Assembly: GCA_949316495.1 (NCBI GenBank)
Contig: OX439001.1
Location: forward strand, 23,771,386 to 23,835,385
Direction: 5' to 3'
DNA: 64,000 nt
From: Amphiduros pacificus
Taxonomy: Eukaryota; Annelida; Polychaeta; Phyllodocida; Hesionidae
In this document: piece after piece, positions 10,101 to 20,688 of the stretch
Layout: each line of letters opens with the position of its first letter
Numbering within the stretch: position 1 is the first letter of the stretch
Notes under the pieces: model-generated
Told to the model about the DNA's origin: nothing
What the model saw: only the letters and a program-made list of their open reading frames with translations
Databases searched by the model: none
Position numbers and translations under genes: made by a program

Positions 10101-11419
10101 CACTATGCTGGCACATAGAAATTGCCAAGGATGTCGGGTCATTTTCACACCTCTGGGATTGAATACAACTTTGGAAAACACTTGAGTCTCTTTCCAAAAA
10201 CTTCTGACCTGGTCTCTCCTAGGAGCTGACATACGCCAGTACTTTTAAGTTGATCATTGCTGTCATTATGAACTTGTTCAGTAAATCATCTGATAGCTAG
10301 ATCATTGTGCTAGTTCTCTACTCTCCAGATCTATTCCTTCCAGATCCAACACACACATGCCCCCAACCCTCCTTGGAGGCACCTATGAAGGTCTGGAGAT
10401 CTGTTAAGAGAATCCACTAGTGGTACTCCCACTATGGTACTCTCTAGCTGAAGCCATCACTGCAGTCTAGTCTAAGGCAGATAGTACTTATCACTGCAGT
10501 CTTGTCTCTGGCTCTTGAGATTTATCTGGCTCCTACTTCTGGTCTCTTGGGACCTTGAGCATCCAGCCTTACCGCATATTCACTCGATCCCTCCTCAGAT
10601 CCTTTGATCCTCTGGTAACCAAAACTGAACTGAACTGGGATCTCAACCTCACTCTCAAAGTGAGCATTGCAACCACTGAGTTGTTGAGTACCAACTTGAA
10701 ACTCCTACATCTCAGCATTGACTCATGTTGTTTTGATTCTCTTGTATACACAACATATTATTCAGCAGAATTTCATTTTACATGAGCAACCCCATTCTAC
10801 AGACTTCCCTGCATTCCTGCTATGTATGCTCATTACACCAGCACAGTTCTCCATATGCCAGCCTACCAAAGAACTGCTGATTACTTAACAGAAGAACTTC
10901 AACTGAACTGAGTTGTTATTCCTCCTGTTTTCATAGCATAGTATCCAGCAAACCTTGTCTGCTCATTATGCATATACATGTACTGGACCGAGAACCTTCC
11001 TCTGAGCTGACGTGCACTCTACGGAATCCGAACTGTTCTCGTTTCCGTTCTCGTTTCCGTTGATGTTCACTTACAAGAAGCTCAGTTTTGGGTTAGGTTA
11101 TCATATTCTGTAACTTGTAAGTCTTAGTACAACAACCCACTAATATCTCATTCTATTTCAAAGTGTTGAAAGAACCAATTGCTTACTGATTCACCACACT
11201 TATTACTTCAGGTTTGCATTGCTTCAACTAACGATAAATTAATACCATTTATTCGTTTCATGTACTCTTCACAGTACCATATGAATCTTGGCAACGCATG
11301 TAACATCTGACAGGAAACTTCTGATGCACTTCTGAAACTTGACCCCAAGTATCAGGCCAGAATTGTTACTACTTATGATTGAAAAACTCATTAATGAGTA
11401 ATTTGAACCATATTTCATA
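7165..11419. other. DIRS copy 1, long non-coding internal region
   Basis: No open frame above about 100 codons in any phase. It contains a tandem duplication of about 148 bp (8304-8451 and 8452-8595, each beginning ACATCCAGCTGTG), and shorter echoes of its ACTTGAAGGTGGACAGTT motif near 8140. I find no readable RT or recombinase motif. Confidence 0.5.
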
Positions 11420-12505
11420 TCAGCAATGGCTTTTCATCATTTGATGATCCCCTTTGACTCCTGGAAGCACTTCATCAACTTTGAAACCATAACCTGGTAC
11501 TTTAGCATTGATCTTGTCCATATTGTACCACTTAGACTCCACTTGAACCTTCTTCTCCACTTTGTGGAAACCAACTATTGGTGGTTCTGTAGACTTCGGA
11601 TCCCAAACCTGTCCACGTTTTAAACCACACATTTCTTCCCAGGACTTCTGCATTGCCCCAACCAACAGAGGACTTTCAGCAAAACACAGTTCTTTATCCT
11701 TCACACTAGTCTTTGGGTTAGATAAAGCGAGCTTGGTGGGAACCTTATTCTTCTGAACCTTTAACCCACAACCTGCCATAGCTAGTTCGGCTCTTTCTTT
11801 GAACGGTTTAGTGGCTGCTTGTTTAGCAATCTCCTTCAGATGACCTTCCTTCACTTGTTGCCCTGAAGCTATCTTAGTTACTGCCTTCATCAACAAGTTA
11901 ACTTTCTTCCTAGTCATACCATATTCAATCTCTTCTGATTCATCCTCAGAAGCCTTCCGAGGAGCTTCTGTCCAATCATCATACTCAGAATCTGACTGAT
12001 ACGTCGGATATCTAATCAGCTGTAAAGGACTATTCTCCTCATTCTCTTCAGACCAAACATCAGATCTCTCCTGTGATCTATTCGCTAGATGATATCTGTC
12101 AAAAGTTCTATCGGACTTGGTGACACTGTATCCTTCCTGAGATCTACCCTGTGATCTTTCCCGATCTCTACCATGGTCTCCAAACTGTGATCTACCCCTG
12201 GATCTGTCCTGATAACTGACATAGGATCTATCCCGGGATCTACCATGGTGTCTAACAGGGGACCTGTCCCAAGATCTATCCTGAACCCAACTAACGGATC
12301 TTTCCTGGGATCTATCACGCGATCTACTGCGAAAGCTGTCACGGGATCTATAATGGGAAACCTCCGGAGATCTACCACTGGATCTACCCCTTCTATAGGA
12401 CCTGCTTCTCTCCTGATTATAGCTGTTCCACCCAGGAGGCACCTCTGGTCCTTCATAACCGTAACTTAGGCCCTTACGGTATTCCCGTTCACTCATGATG
12501 GCCAA
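11420..12505 (-). CDS. Arg/Ser-rich ORF of the DIRS element (gag position)
   Basis: 361-residue frame in the gag position, just inside the 5' repeat and the 5S-derived module. Residues about 28-120 are dominated by RS, RD and RSQ dipeptides (RSRDSFRSRSRDRSQERS), resembling SR splicing-factor tails. Residues about 145-195 are acidic (SDSEYDDW, EDESEEIEYG). The C-terminal 165 residues are a Lys-rich, apparently folded domain (KKVNLLMKAVTKIASGQQ, WEEMCGLKRGQVWDPK) that I cannot assign. The RS block is encoded by a degenerate GGATCT-type repeat. A related but shorter ORF is in copy 2. Nucleic-acid binding is an inference from composition and position. Confidence 0.7.
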   Translation of the reverse strand: MAIMSEREYRKGLSYGYEGPEVPPGWNSYNQERSRSYRRGRSSGRSPEVSHYRSRDSFRSRSRDRSQERSVSWVQDRSWDRSPVRHHGRSRDRSYVSYQDRSRGRSQFGDHGRDRERSQGRSQEGYSVTKSDRTFDRYHLANRSQERSDVWSEENEENSPLQLIRYPTYQSDSEYDDWTEAPRKASEDESEEIEYGMTRKKVNLLMKAVTKIASGQQVKEGHLKEIAKQAATKPFKERAELAMAGCGLKVQKNKVPTKLALSNPKTSVKDKELCFAESPLLVGAMQKSWEEMCGLKRGQVWDPKSTEPPIVGFHKVEKKVQVESKWYNMDKINAKVPGYGFKVDEVLPGVKGDHQMMKSHC

Positions 12506-12622
12506 GATTTTCTACAATTATAGACTACATCAAAGGCTTTTCATACTCCAATCCAAGATTTATTGAATTTATTTAATTTATCTGAAAAAATTAAAATTCA
12601 ATTTCTCACATTGAACACTCAA

Positions 12623-12714
12623 GCGGTCACCCATCCCAGTATTAACCGGGCTCAATGATGCTTAACCTCAGTGATCAAAAGAAATTTGGAACGCGCCCAA
12701 CTTGTGGCTACAAG
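12623..12714 (-). promoter_or_regulatory. 5S rRNA-derived module in DIRS copy 1
   Basis: Read on the minus strand, 92 bases align with 5S rRNA from the middle to the end of its internal promoter: GATCACTGAGGTTAAGCATC, then GAGCCCGGTTAATACTGGGA, then TGGGTGACCGC. In 5S genes this segment is the RNA polymerase III internal control region (A box, intermediate element, C box). The 5' half is more diverged (TTGGGCGCGTTCC). It lies about 115 bp upstream of the ORF in the same orientation. Promoter use is inferred. Confidence 0.75.
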
Positions 12715-13467
12715 ATCCTCATTTCTTTCAAATATTAAATATTTTACTTCTAACCATTCAAATTAACAAAATATTCAAAATGACAAGCATTCGAGTCATG
12801 TTTTGTTCATAATTCTTTTTAATTCTTTATCATAAAATTCCTCACTCACTTCCGTTCTCGTATTTCTACTTCCGGTGAGCGTTTTTACGCAGAAAACAAA
12901 GAATTAACCTCCGAGAAAGTCTCGTACTATAATACTATATCGCTCGTCACCTTGTGAGCGATAATACATTAATTATAACAAATACGCAGTAAATTTCTTT
13001 CTTTTACATCCCAACCAGCCAAAATACCTGGCGGGATGTTCTCCGAAGCAATTTTAAGAATTTACAAACTAAAATCGTCAGAAATTTTGTTGTTCTCGTC
13101 CCGCGAGAGCCGGCTACGAGATTTCACCTCGAGCTGCTCCGTGAACGATAATACAACTACTTTACCTCAACGTATTTATTTTCTTTCTTTTTGTTATAAA
13201 TACGAGCCAAATATTATGGCGGAATGCTCTATGACGTCTATAAAGCAGAAATAAAGGAGAATTTACCTTTACACGGACCAATTTGTCAACAAACCCAACA
13301 ACTACGTCTTTCCGATTGATTGACAGTCACGTCTTGGTCGTAAGCTCTCTCCTTTCTTCACGTAAGCGTCTTTCTTCCTACTGCAAAGAAAAATAGCTTA
13401 ATCTTCATAAATAACCAGCTTATTCTAGAAATATCTCGCATAAAAATCGCCAACCGTCCTGTTGGTT

Positions 13468-13651
13468 GGCGTCAAATTTTAAAAGTGGTTCTCAAGCGAG
13501 GTTGAGCGGGAAACTGGGCAGGCGATGGTGGCGCCGCCGTCGGTGGCAGGAGGGCGAGTCCAAAATGTTTATTTTTTATTGACGTATATAGAACTGGCTA
13601 TCGCATAGTCCTAATGTCCACCTGGGTTTGTATTCTCATTTTAATAGAAAC
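13468..13651. repeat. DIRS copy 1, right (5') inverted terminal repeat
   Basis: Mirror of 6840-7038. It is preceded by an 8-bp-stem hairpin (CGCCAACC ... GGTTGGCG, 13448-13471). The outer end reads TTTTAATAGAAAC, and beyond it the split host element resumes at about 13655. Confidence 0.85.
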
Positions 13652-14115
13652 ACCAATTATCAGCGTTCACAGTTTTGCGGCATTTGTTTCCACTGCTTTG
13701 AGTCGTGTCTTCCCTTGTCAGCTGCCTTGTTGACAGAAATGCTTTCACACGTGGTTCGATTTTAATTGCGTTTTAAATGATATATAAAGGTATTTACTTA
13801 ATATTATCACAATTACGCTTCTCAGGTCGAGAATCATAATGAACTGTGAATAGTGAAAAAGTAACAAACTTCACACACATTGTCTAACCATTGTGAGATC
13901 ATAGTACCAGGCACATACTTGAATTGCTTGAGAAATGTAGATGTCTTTTTTGTAAAAGTGAGTTGAATTACGTCAATTTTAACCTTCTTAATTGCAAATA
14001 AACACTGCGTGCGACTTGTCATTGGTGTGGGAAGGTCGGGTTTGAGTTGAGGTGTGTATTGAAGGTACGACACGACCTCATACCTTGGCTGACTGCCATG
14101 ACAGATAAACGTCAC

Positions 14116-14916
14116 TGGTAAGCTGTATTGGTCCTATCAGGTATCTCACTGAATATTCTCAGTGGATTTAAAAACATAAAATCTCTGAAAAGACAATTCC
14201 TACTATTTTGCGCAAAGTAGGAATTCCTACTGAGCGCACTTGCGCTATGTAGGAATTCCTCCTTGGACGTGATTCCTACCGGGCGCAAGACATATCCATG
14301 TTATCCGACTTCTGCTTTGTGTATCTTTAGTTGCCGATCCCTTTATCATTTTCATCCCCAGCAAGGTTGGAGTTTGCCTCCAAACTAATTAAACACGTTA
14401 TGACAGCAATAACTAAAGGCACTTTATCTTGTTTGTAGTTTTTAGTTATGTACAAATTTCAAGATTGAAAATGATGTATTTCATTTGAAACTGGCCAAGT
14501 TCTTTTCAAACATTTTAAATCTATGTTGGCCTCACTTTTACAAGAAAATATAACTTTTATTTCGGTCCTTGCAATCCAATCATTTTCTTCCAATATTAAG
14601 ATGGTTTTTCCTTCCTGAAGTTACATCAGATATTTAATCCTGATTGGATTTTGGAGAATATTTATTTTGAGTCTCACTCCAAAATACATATGAAACTTCC
14701 TTAAAACCTCCATTAGACAGCACTGGATCCTGAAAATAAATGGTTCACAATATCAAAATTTATCAAAATTCATTAATTTATAGAAAGCATTTGCTGCACT
14801 GACTTGCTTGATTTTTGCCTCATTGGAAAGAAAAAGTACATCCCTTTCTGTTATGGTAAAAGTGAAAATGTTCTATGGAATGCCTAAAAAAATCGGGGAT
14901 CTTGGTTCCCGGGTAA
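14116..14916. other. Intergenic, no gene seen
   Basis: Only a small palindromic cluster (14203-14280) with two copies of GTAGGAATTCCT around GAGCGCACTTGCGCT. Nothing else supportable. Confidence 0.5.
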
Positions 14917-15300
14917 CACACAACGTAGAAACAATGTTGTGAGCATGTAGAAATAAGGTTTAGTTTCTTTCAACATGCCAACGTTGTGGTCTGACCTGAT
15001 AACAACTTTTTCCTTGTATGTGCTGACAACTCCTTGCAACTGTTTTGTTACATGCTAACAACATGGTGAGCATGTTGGAGGATAACATATTTCCACCTGA
15101 TAACAACGTTGTCTTTCTACGTGCTCACAACATTGTCAACAAATTGTCTTACAACATTTTTGTTACTGTGTGCTAACAACTTGGTGAGCACATTGGTGGA
15201 TAACGTTGTGGTCCGACCAAATAACATTGTCTTTCTATGTGCTCACCATGTTGTCAGCACATTGTCTTACATTTTGTAACGTGCAGACAACATGGTGAGA
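14917..15300. mobile_element. Truncated AACGTGCTCACAAC-family element
   Basis: Begins CCCGGGTAACACACAACGTA like the element at 49052, and consists of degenerate copies of GTGCTCACAACATTGT and GCTAACAACATGGTGAGCA. The right TIR is not seen here. 15301-16318 has no supportable gene; its right part carries AAGTCAAGGTCATTACAGCA, a dispersed-repeat style motif. Confidence 0.5.
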
Positions 15301-16561
15301 AGAAAGCTTCTGGTATAGACACTAATAACTGTCCATATATGGACAGTAAACCACCTCGCAGGTGCCTGTATGCCGTGCCCGGAATTCCGGTCACACGTCA
15401 CTGGAAATATGTGGTTGTTGTTTGGGGTTACCCTGTTCTATATTTATGTCAATCAATCAGAGCAATCCCCTCCAATATAGTGACATTATTCGCCCACTGC
15501 ACAACGAGAGGTCCTTGATAGTCCTAATATAGATATCATATGGACTAGCATAGTCTACTTCTGGTAGTTAAATTGAAAGTTAACGGGTTCGTGGATGAGT
15601 CTATCTCATGGAAACACTGGGGGGGATCCAGAATATGAAGATAATGACAAGGGTAATGTCTTAAAGCCAGCCAACTGTCACAATGATCAAGTAAAGTTAA
15701 GATATTTAAAATTATATATTTTTAAGTTGGTCAGTTTTCATGTCCAATTTGATGCACCTAAATTTTGGTGTTTTGGACCCACAATATGGACCAAGACCCT
15801 TTTGATACAATCCAGCCCAGATCCAAGAAGTTCTAAGCACTTTTCAATGAAACTTAAATATTATGAAAGGGAGCATACAATCATTTTATTATAAGTGAAT
15901 CTTTCCCCAACATGTCAATTAAGAAAGCAAAGGGGACAGTTCACTTATTTTAAAAGCCTTTGACCCTTTTGGATTTGCGCTATTTGGATGTTTAGGTTTA
16001 AGAATAACTTTTGAATTTCTTCTTGAGGAAAATAGTTACCACATCATCCAACTGAGGTTGGGGCCCTGCTAAATGTTGCCACTCCATTAGTTCCGACATA
16101 CATATGTTTTTCTGAAATATTTAGTGTAGAGGTAAAATACATATCTCAATGAAACTTTAACAAGCAAGGCCATAGGTTAAATACACATTGAAATAATAAA
16201 ATGATCATGCCAAAAATGAACTAAATATATACCAAATATGAAGTGCCTACTATTAACAGTTGCTGAGAAATGACCTTATAAAGTCAAGGTCATTACAGCA
16301 AGGTCAATGGTCCAATCGCCTAAATTTTATTAATAGGTGTTTCTTATTAAACATTAATACAAACCCAGGTGGACATTGAGACTATATGATAGCTAGTTCA
16401 AATATACGTCAATAAATAAAAATACAAATAAACATATTGCCCTACTACCAACAACGGTGGCGCCACCATCTCCTGGCCAGTTTCCCGCCCAGCCTCGGGT
16501 CTATTCCCCTCATGCTCCTCTCCCCTGCTCTCTTCCATAAGGGAAACAGACATTTCTCTAC

Positions 16562-17074
16562 TCAATACTCTTCTCTGACTGCGATCTCTGGAACTATGCT
16601 GGGATGATAGCTGCGATCTATCATGAGATCTAAAGCTTTTGGAACAATCCTCGATCTACTACGATAATCATCCTGTTCTCTATCATAGTAACAAGACCTA
16701 ACCTGGGATCTACCGATGACTCTCTCCTGTGATCTACCAATTTCATGGGATCTGCCATGAGGTCTATTTGACTTCCTGTCACCAGATCTATCCTGAGATC
16801 TACCATGGGATCTTTCCTGAAATCTACCACGGGACCTATCTTGATACCTCTCATAGGATCTATCAGAGGATCTACCATGGGATCTTACAGGGTACCTGTC
16901 GCGAGATCTATCATGAGATTTACTAAGTGATCTTTCTCGAGATCTACCACTTGATCTATCATGAGATCTACTGCGATACCTTTCATGGGATCTACAGTGG
17001 GATCCCTTCAGAGAGCTACAACTGGATCTACCCCTCAAAAGGACCTGCTTCTCTCCTGTTTTGAGCTTTTCCAC
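16562..17074 (-). CDS. Arg/Ser-rich ORF of DIRS copy 2 (shortened)
   Basis: 170-residue frame, mostly RS, RD and RSHGRS dipeptides (RSHDRSRDRYPVRSHGRSS), matching the N-terminal half of the 361-residue ORF in copy 1. The acidic and Lys-rich C-terminal parts are not present. The upstream DNA (17090-17360) is collinear with 12450-12714 of copy 1, including the CCCTTACGGTATTCC leader and the 5S-derived module. Confidence 0.6.
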   Translation of the reverse strand: MEKLKTGEKQVLLRGRSSCSSLKGSHCRSHERYRSRSHDRSSGRSRERSLSKSHDRSRDRYPVRSHGRSSDRSYERYQDRSRGRFQERSHGRSQDRSGDRKSNRPHGRSHEIGRSQERVIGRSQVRSCYYDREQDDYRSRSRIVPKALDLMIDRSYHPSIVPEIAVREEY

Positions 17075-17270
17075 CCAGATGGCACCGTTGGTCCTTCATA
17101 ACCGTAACCCAGGCCCTTACGGTATTCCAGATCAATCATCATCCAAAACATTTTCTACAAGTAGAGACTACATCAATTGTTTGTCTTACTATAGTCCCAA
17201 ATTTATTGGATTTATTTAATTTATCTGAAAAATTAAACTCCACTTTCTCATATTCAGATTGTGAACTCAA

Positions 17271-17362
17271 GTGGTCACCCATCCATGTATTAACCGGGCT
17301 CGAGGTTGCTTTACCTCAGTGATCAAAAGAAATTTGGAGCATGCCCAACTTGTGGCTACAAA
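17271..17362 (-). promoter_or_regulatory. 5S rRNA-derived module in DIRS copy 2
   Basis: Collinear with 12623-12714. On the minus strand it reads TTTTGATCACTGAGGTAAAG, then GAGCCCGGTTAATACATGGA, then TGGGTGACC. Retention in two diverged copies at the same place indicates that the module belongs to the family and is not a chance insertion. Confidence 0.7.
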
Positions 17363-17639
17363 CTCTTATTTCTTCGATTTTCAGTATCTTTTCTTTTAAG
17401 AATTATCATATTATTAATCCCAACATGTTTTTTGAGTAAACTATAATCAAAATTTTGTCATTTACAACTTAATACTTTGATTATTGAAATTTACCCACAA
17501 TTCCTCGCTCACTTCCGGTTTCGTATTTATACTTCCGGTGAACGATTTTCTTATCTTTAACTTGTTTTCATCCCCAAGTTCATATTAATTTTATCAAACC
17601 GATTCTAATACAACCGATTATTAACAATTTCCATGTTTT

Positions 17640-17930
17640 CTACGTAGTAAGCAAAGGCATACACTACTGAGATAGTCTCTACACTCTGATAACAATCTAC
17701 ACTCTTAGATTGCAACCTGTGACACTTCCCACTGATAGCTACTGACATTTACAGCCTTCACTCTTATCCTGGCCTGGGACACTTTTCCAACAGATAATTT
17801 CTGATATTTAGACATATTCAGATACACTCTTAGATTGTAACCTGGGACACTCTTCCCACTCTGATATTCAAATCTACACTCTTAGATTGTAATCTGCCCA
17901 GTCTACACTCTTAAACAACAAGATGAAACA
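17640..17930. repeat. Degenerate tandem repeat (TCTACACTCTTAGATTGTAA)
   Basis: Four to five imperfect units of about 60-90 bp, each with CTACACTCTTAGATTG and CCTGGGACACTCTTCCCACT-like segments. No coding potential seen. Confidence 0.6.
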
Positions 17931-18209
17931 TTATCTGACAAAACTGATCTTAAACTCTCTTGCATGCATCTCGGTGGCAAGCATATCTCATGCAGGGAAT
18001 TTTGCCAATATTTCCTATAAACCTGGAAGTACCACACTGATTATGGTCAATTACATGATACACAAGTAATGTATGATTGAAAGAAACCCAATACTCGGTA
18101 TTGCTTCACACAAAGCCAGTATCATGTATAGGAAACAAAATTACTGCTACTGGGATCAAACAAATTTGAAGAAAAGAGACAATAGCTATATGATGCTTTA
18201 CAAAATATC

Positions 18210-19220
18210 CTTACTCCTATTATGTGGTGATGTTCACCCACACAGGGTCTGTTCAATATCCCTGTAGAATGTATGAAAGACCAGTTGCCAAAAATCACAG
18301 AGCCATGCAGTGTGATGAATGTGATACATTTGTACACATCAAATTTGATGGGCTAACAAATAAAGATTATAAATTATTGAATAAACAAAGATGGCTGTCA
18401 TGAGAGTGCTAGAAATGCTGCGTACCTGATGCTTTCTTTGACAGTGAACTTGAAACAAGTAACCGTTTGAAACACTATGTGATGAAAGTGCCATAAGTGA
18501 GGAAAGTACTCAGGAACTGTAGAGGCTTAAACTCCACCAAAATACAACTGGCACTACAGGAACTAATAACCGAGCATAATTACCCACATATTATGAATAA
18601 CTGAATCCCACATTGACCACGCTATTGCTGACTGCGATATTCACCCTGATTATGATATTGGGAGAGAAGACAGAAATGCTACTGTGACACCCTGAGCAGC
18701 AAGAAAAGAGGCCAAGCTGATACAAGTAAATATACATTAAATGGTCACATCCTGCAACATGTTAATCATCATCCCTACTTTGGAGTTAAGCTACAAACGA
18801 ATATGGAATGGGATGAACATATTAATAACAAAGCAAATCAAGCACTGGGTTTTGTAAGAAGGAATTTCAACATGTGCCCAGGAAATATCAAGGTAGCTGC
18901 TTACAATACACTGGTGTGCCCTCATTTAGAATATGGATCAAGTGCATGGAATCCTTACCCTGAGAAAGATATTGATTGATTAGAAACAGTGCAAAGACGA
19001 GCTGCTAGATTGTGTCTGGCAATTGGAAGACAGAGGCAGGCACTGTAACAAAGATTCTAGAAGATCTAAAATGGGATTCCCTAGCAGGGAGGAGGAGGAC
19101 CCAGAGGCTGGTTTTATTTTATAAGGCTATAAATGGTGAAAAACACTCTGGCAAGGGAGTCCCTGAAAGAGCTTGCACTCTCGGCGGGATGGCAATTGGT
19201 TTTGCTGAGTAAACTTATAG
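18210..19220 (+). mobile_element. LINE remnant (PHD-like, endonuclease and RT pieces)
   Basis: Plus-strand fragments in element order. A PHD-type zinc-finger piece is at about 18270-18370 (HRAMQCDECDTFVHIKFDG). The start of an endonuclease is at about 18490-18690 (LRNCRGLNSTKIQLALQELI, then ESHIDHAI). The C-terminal RT/thumb part is at about 18740-19215 (YFGVKLQTNMEWDEHINNKA, NTLVCPHLEYGSSAWNPYP, LETVQRRAARLCL). Most of the endonuclease and RT between these pieces is deleted, and an in-frame stop and a frame change are visible in the RT piece. It lies inside DIRS copy 2. Confidence 0.75.
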
Positions 19221-19489
19221 GTGTAGATATCTACCTCAATACTATATCGCTCTTCACTCTGTGAACGATAATACATTAAAATTAACGAATACAGTAAAAT
19301 TCTTTCTTTTGCTTCTCAAAGATGGCCGACGGAAAATAATTCGCACAGCCTGGATCAGCCAAGACGGATACGGCATGGTTGTATTCATAGGAAACCTCGA
19401 TCCACACATCACTGAGGTATAAAAGAGTGGTTCTCTGGCAAGGCTGAGCGGGAAACTTGTCAGGCGATGGTGGCGCCACCGTTTTTTTT

Positions 19490-20688
19490 GTAACACGGAT
19501 AGTTCCTTTTTTGACAATGATTGCCAACAGTGTTATACTGTGATCGGTATGATCGCGGGAAATGCGTAGTCATATCCTGTGGGTTGTAATTCGGTTTTTT
19601 CTGTGGTCATTATTGTTGAAGCAACTGACGCCACTGTGGAGTGTTCGTCCGTGTGCATGCAAGATTCCAATTCGCGCATGCGTCCCGGCGTATGAATACA
19701 TAGAAGTGAACAAAAGAAAAGAAGTGCGTGAGTCAAAGCAGAACGTTAAAAAACAATGTCGTCATGCTCGTCTATCGTTGCATAAAATTATCCCTTTAAA
19801 TTGCTTGGGAATGCTTCCCAATCGCAAGAACAAGGACTTTTCAGTAAGTTTAATTCAAATTTGGTGTAAATCGGACAATTAGAACAGAAATGACATGCAA
19901 AAATCTGATCGATGACTTGCGATAGCGCCTGGGCGATAATAGAGCAAGTACATATTTATTCAGGTCCGTGAGTCCGTGAATCCGGATCCGTATTATACAT
20001 TATTCTATGATCTGTGTATTCTGTGCTGTGATTGGTCAATTCCTGGTCACATGAGCTTCTCTAAATTGTTCTATTGACCAGATGCATTATATTGCACGTC
20101 AATATACTTTCCACTGCACTGATGGGGAATTCCATGACATCACCATACAGACAAACTCGTCCCTTTCATGGCGGGAAATGTTGGGGAAGCCCTATAATGA
20201 CGTCACCATACAGACAAACTCGTCCTTTTCAGTTCTCACTTTTAGAATTAAACCAACAATGGCGGTAATTAACACAGTGATCATAGAATAAAACAAATAT
20301 GTACCTGGGTGTCATGCAATATGACTTTTTATGGACCTTCGGAAAGTTATATTGCACTCGGCTGCGCCTCGTGCAATATAACTTTCCGAAGGTCCATAAA
20401 AAGTCATATTGCACTCCACCCAGGTCCATATTTGTATAATGTAGTATTTACCTAGAGCAACTTACGTAATCAAGCATGAAAAGGCACATCTTTGCAAAGA
20501 GTTGTGCTGATAAAATTGTTCACATACCAAATTAAATGTTTTTAAGATGAATAAAAATGACTTAAAAGATGAATAAAAATAATTTCAACTACTTCATCAG
20601 TTTGCAATGATTGTTTGTGTTTAAATGTATTTTGTTGTTTATTAATTTTTTTGTTTTGTTTTGTTATTTTTTTCCCATCCGTGTTACA
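19490..20688. mobile_element. 1.2-kb element with TGTAACACGGAT / ATCCGTGTTACA ends
   Basis: Perfect 12-bp inverted ends at 19490-19501 and 20677-20688. The two parts of the right repeat of DIRS copy 2 lie on either side, which defines it as an insertion. I see no target-site duplication beyond T-rich sequence and no long ORF. The TG...CA ends would also suit a solo LTR; a DNA transposon is equally possible. Two copies of CACCATACAGACAAACTCGT (about 20129 and 20205) and a nested fold-back lie inside. Confidence 0.55.
20293..20438. repeat. Fold-back (hairpin) repeat, arms about 65 bp
   Basis: The left arm runs ACAAATATGTACCTGGGTG through ATGGACCTTCGGAAAGTTAT to ATTGCACTCG. The right arm is its inverse with only a few mismatches, around a 9-base loop GCTGCGCCT. 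A single-stranded form would make one long stem. Style and size fit a snap-back MITE. Confidence 0.8.

Larger units (their letters stand above)
6823..13651 (-). mobile_element. DIRS-order retrotransposon, non-autonomous, young copy
   Basis: Virus-like fossil of the DIRS order, reading on the minus strand. Inverted terminal repeats lie at 6823-7038 and 13468-13651 and are near-identical over about 180 bp, so the insertion is young. An internal complementary region (7068-7164) next to the 3' repeat equals the reverse complement of the two element ends joined together, which is diagnostic for DIRS. There is no target-site duplication: related sequence at 58135 and 59570 shows the uninterrupted site. 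Parts in order: 5' repeat, 5S rRNA-derived module, one Arg/Ser-rich ORF, about 4.2 kb without long frames, internal complementary region, 3' repeat. No reverse transcriptase, RNase H or tyrosine recombinase frame is visible, so it looks structurally whole at its ends but dependent on a partner. Confidence 0.8.

Noticed and set aside
7921-10785. Short frames inside the DIRS non-coding region
   Set aside because: All are under about 100 codons, with no RT, RNase H or recombinase motif that I could read; not reported as genes.
12085-12469. Two other long frames overlapping the Arg/Ser ORF
   Set aside because: The GGATCT-type repeat keeps several phases open; only the 361-residue frame extends into non-repetitive sequence.
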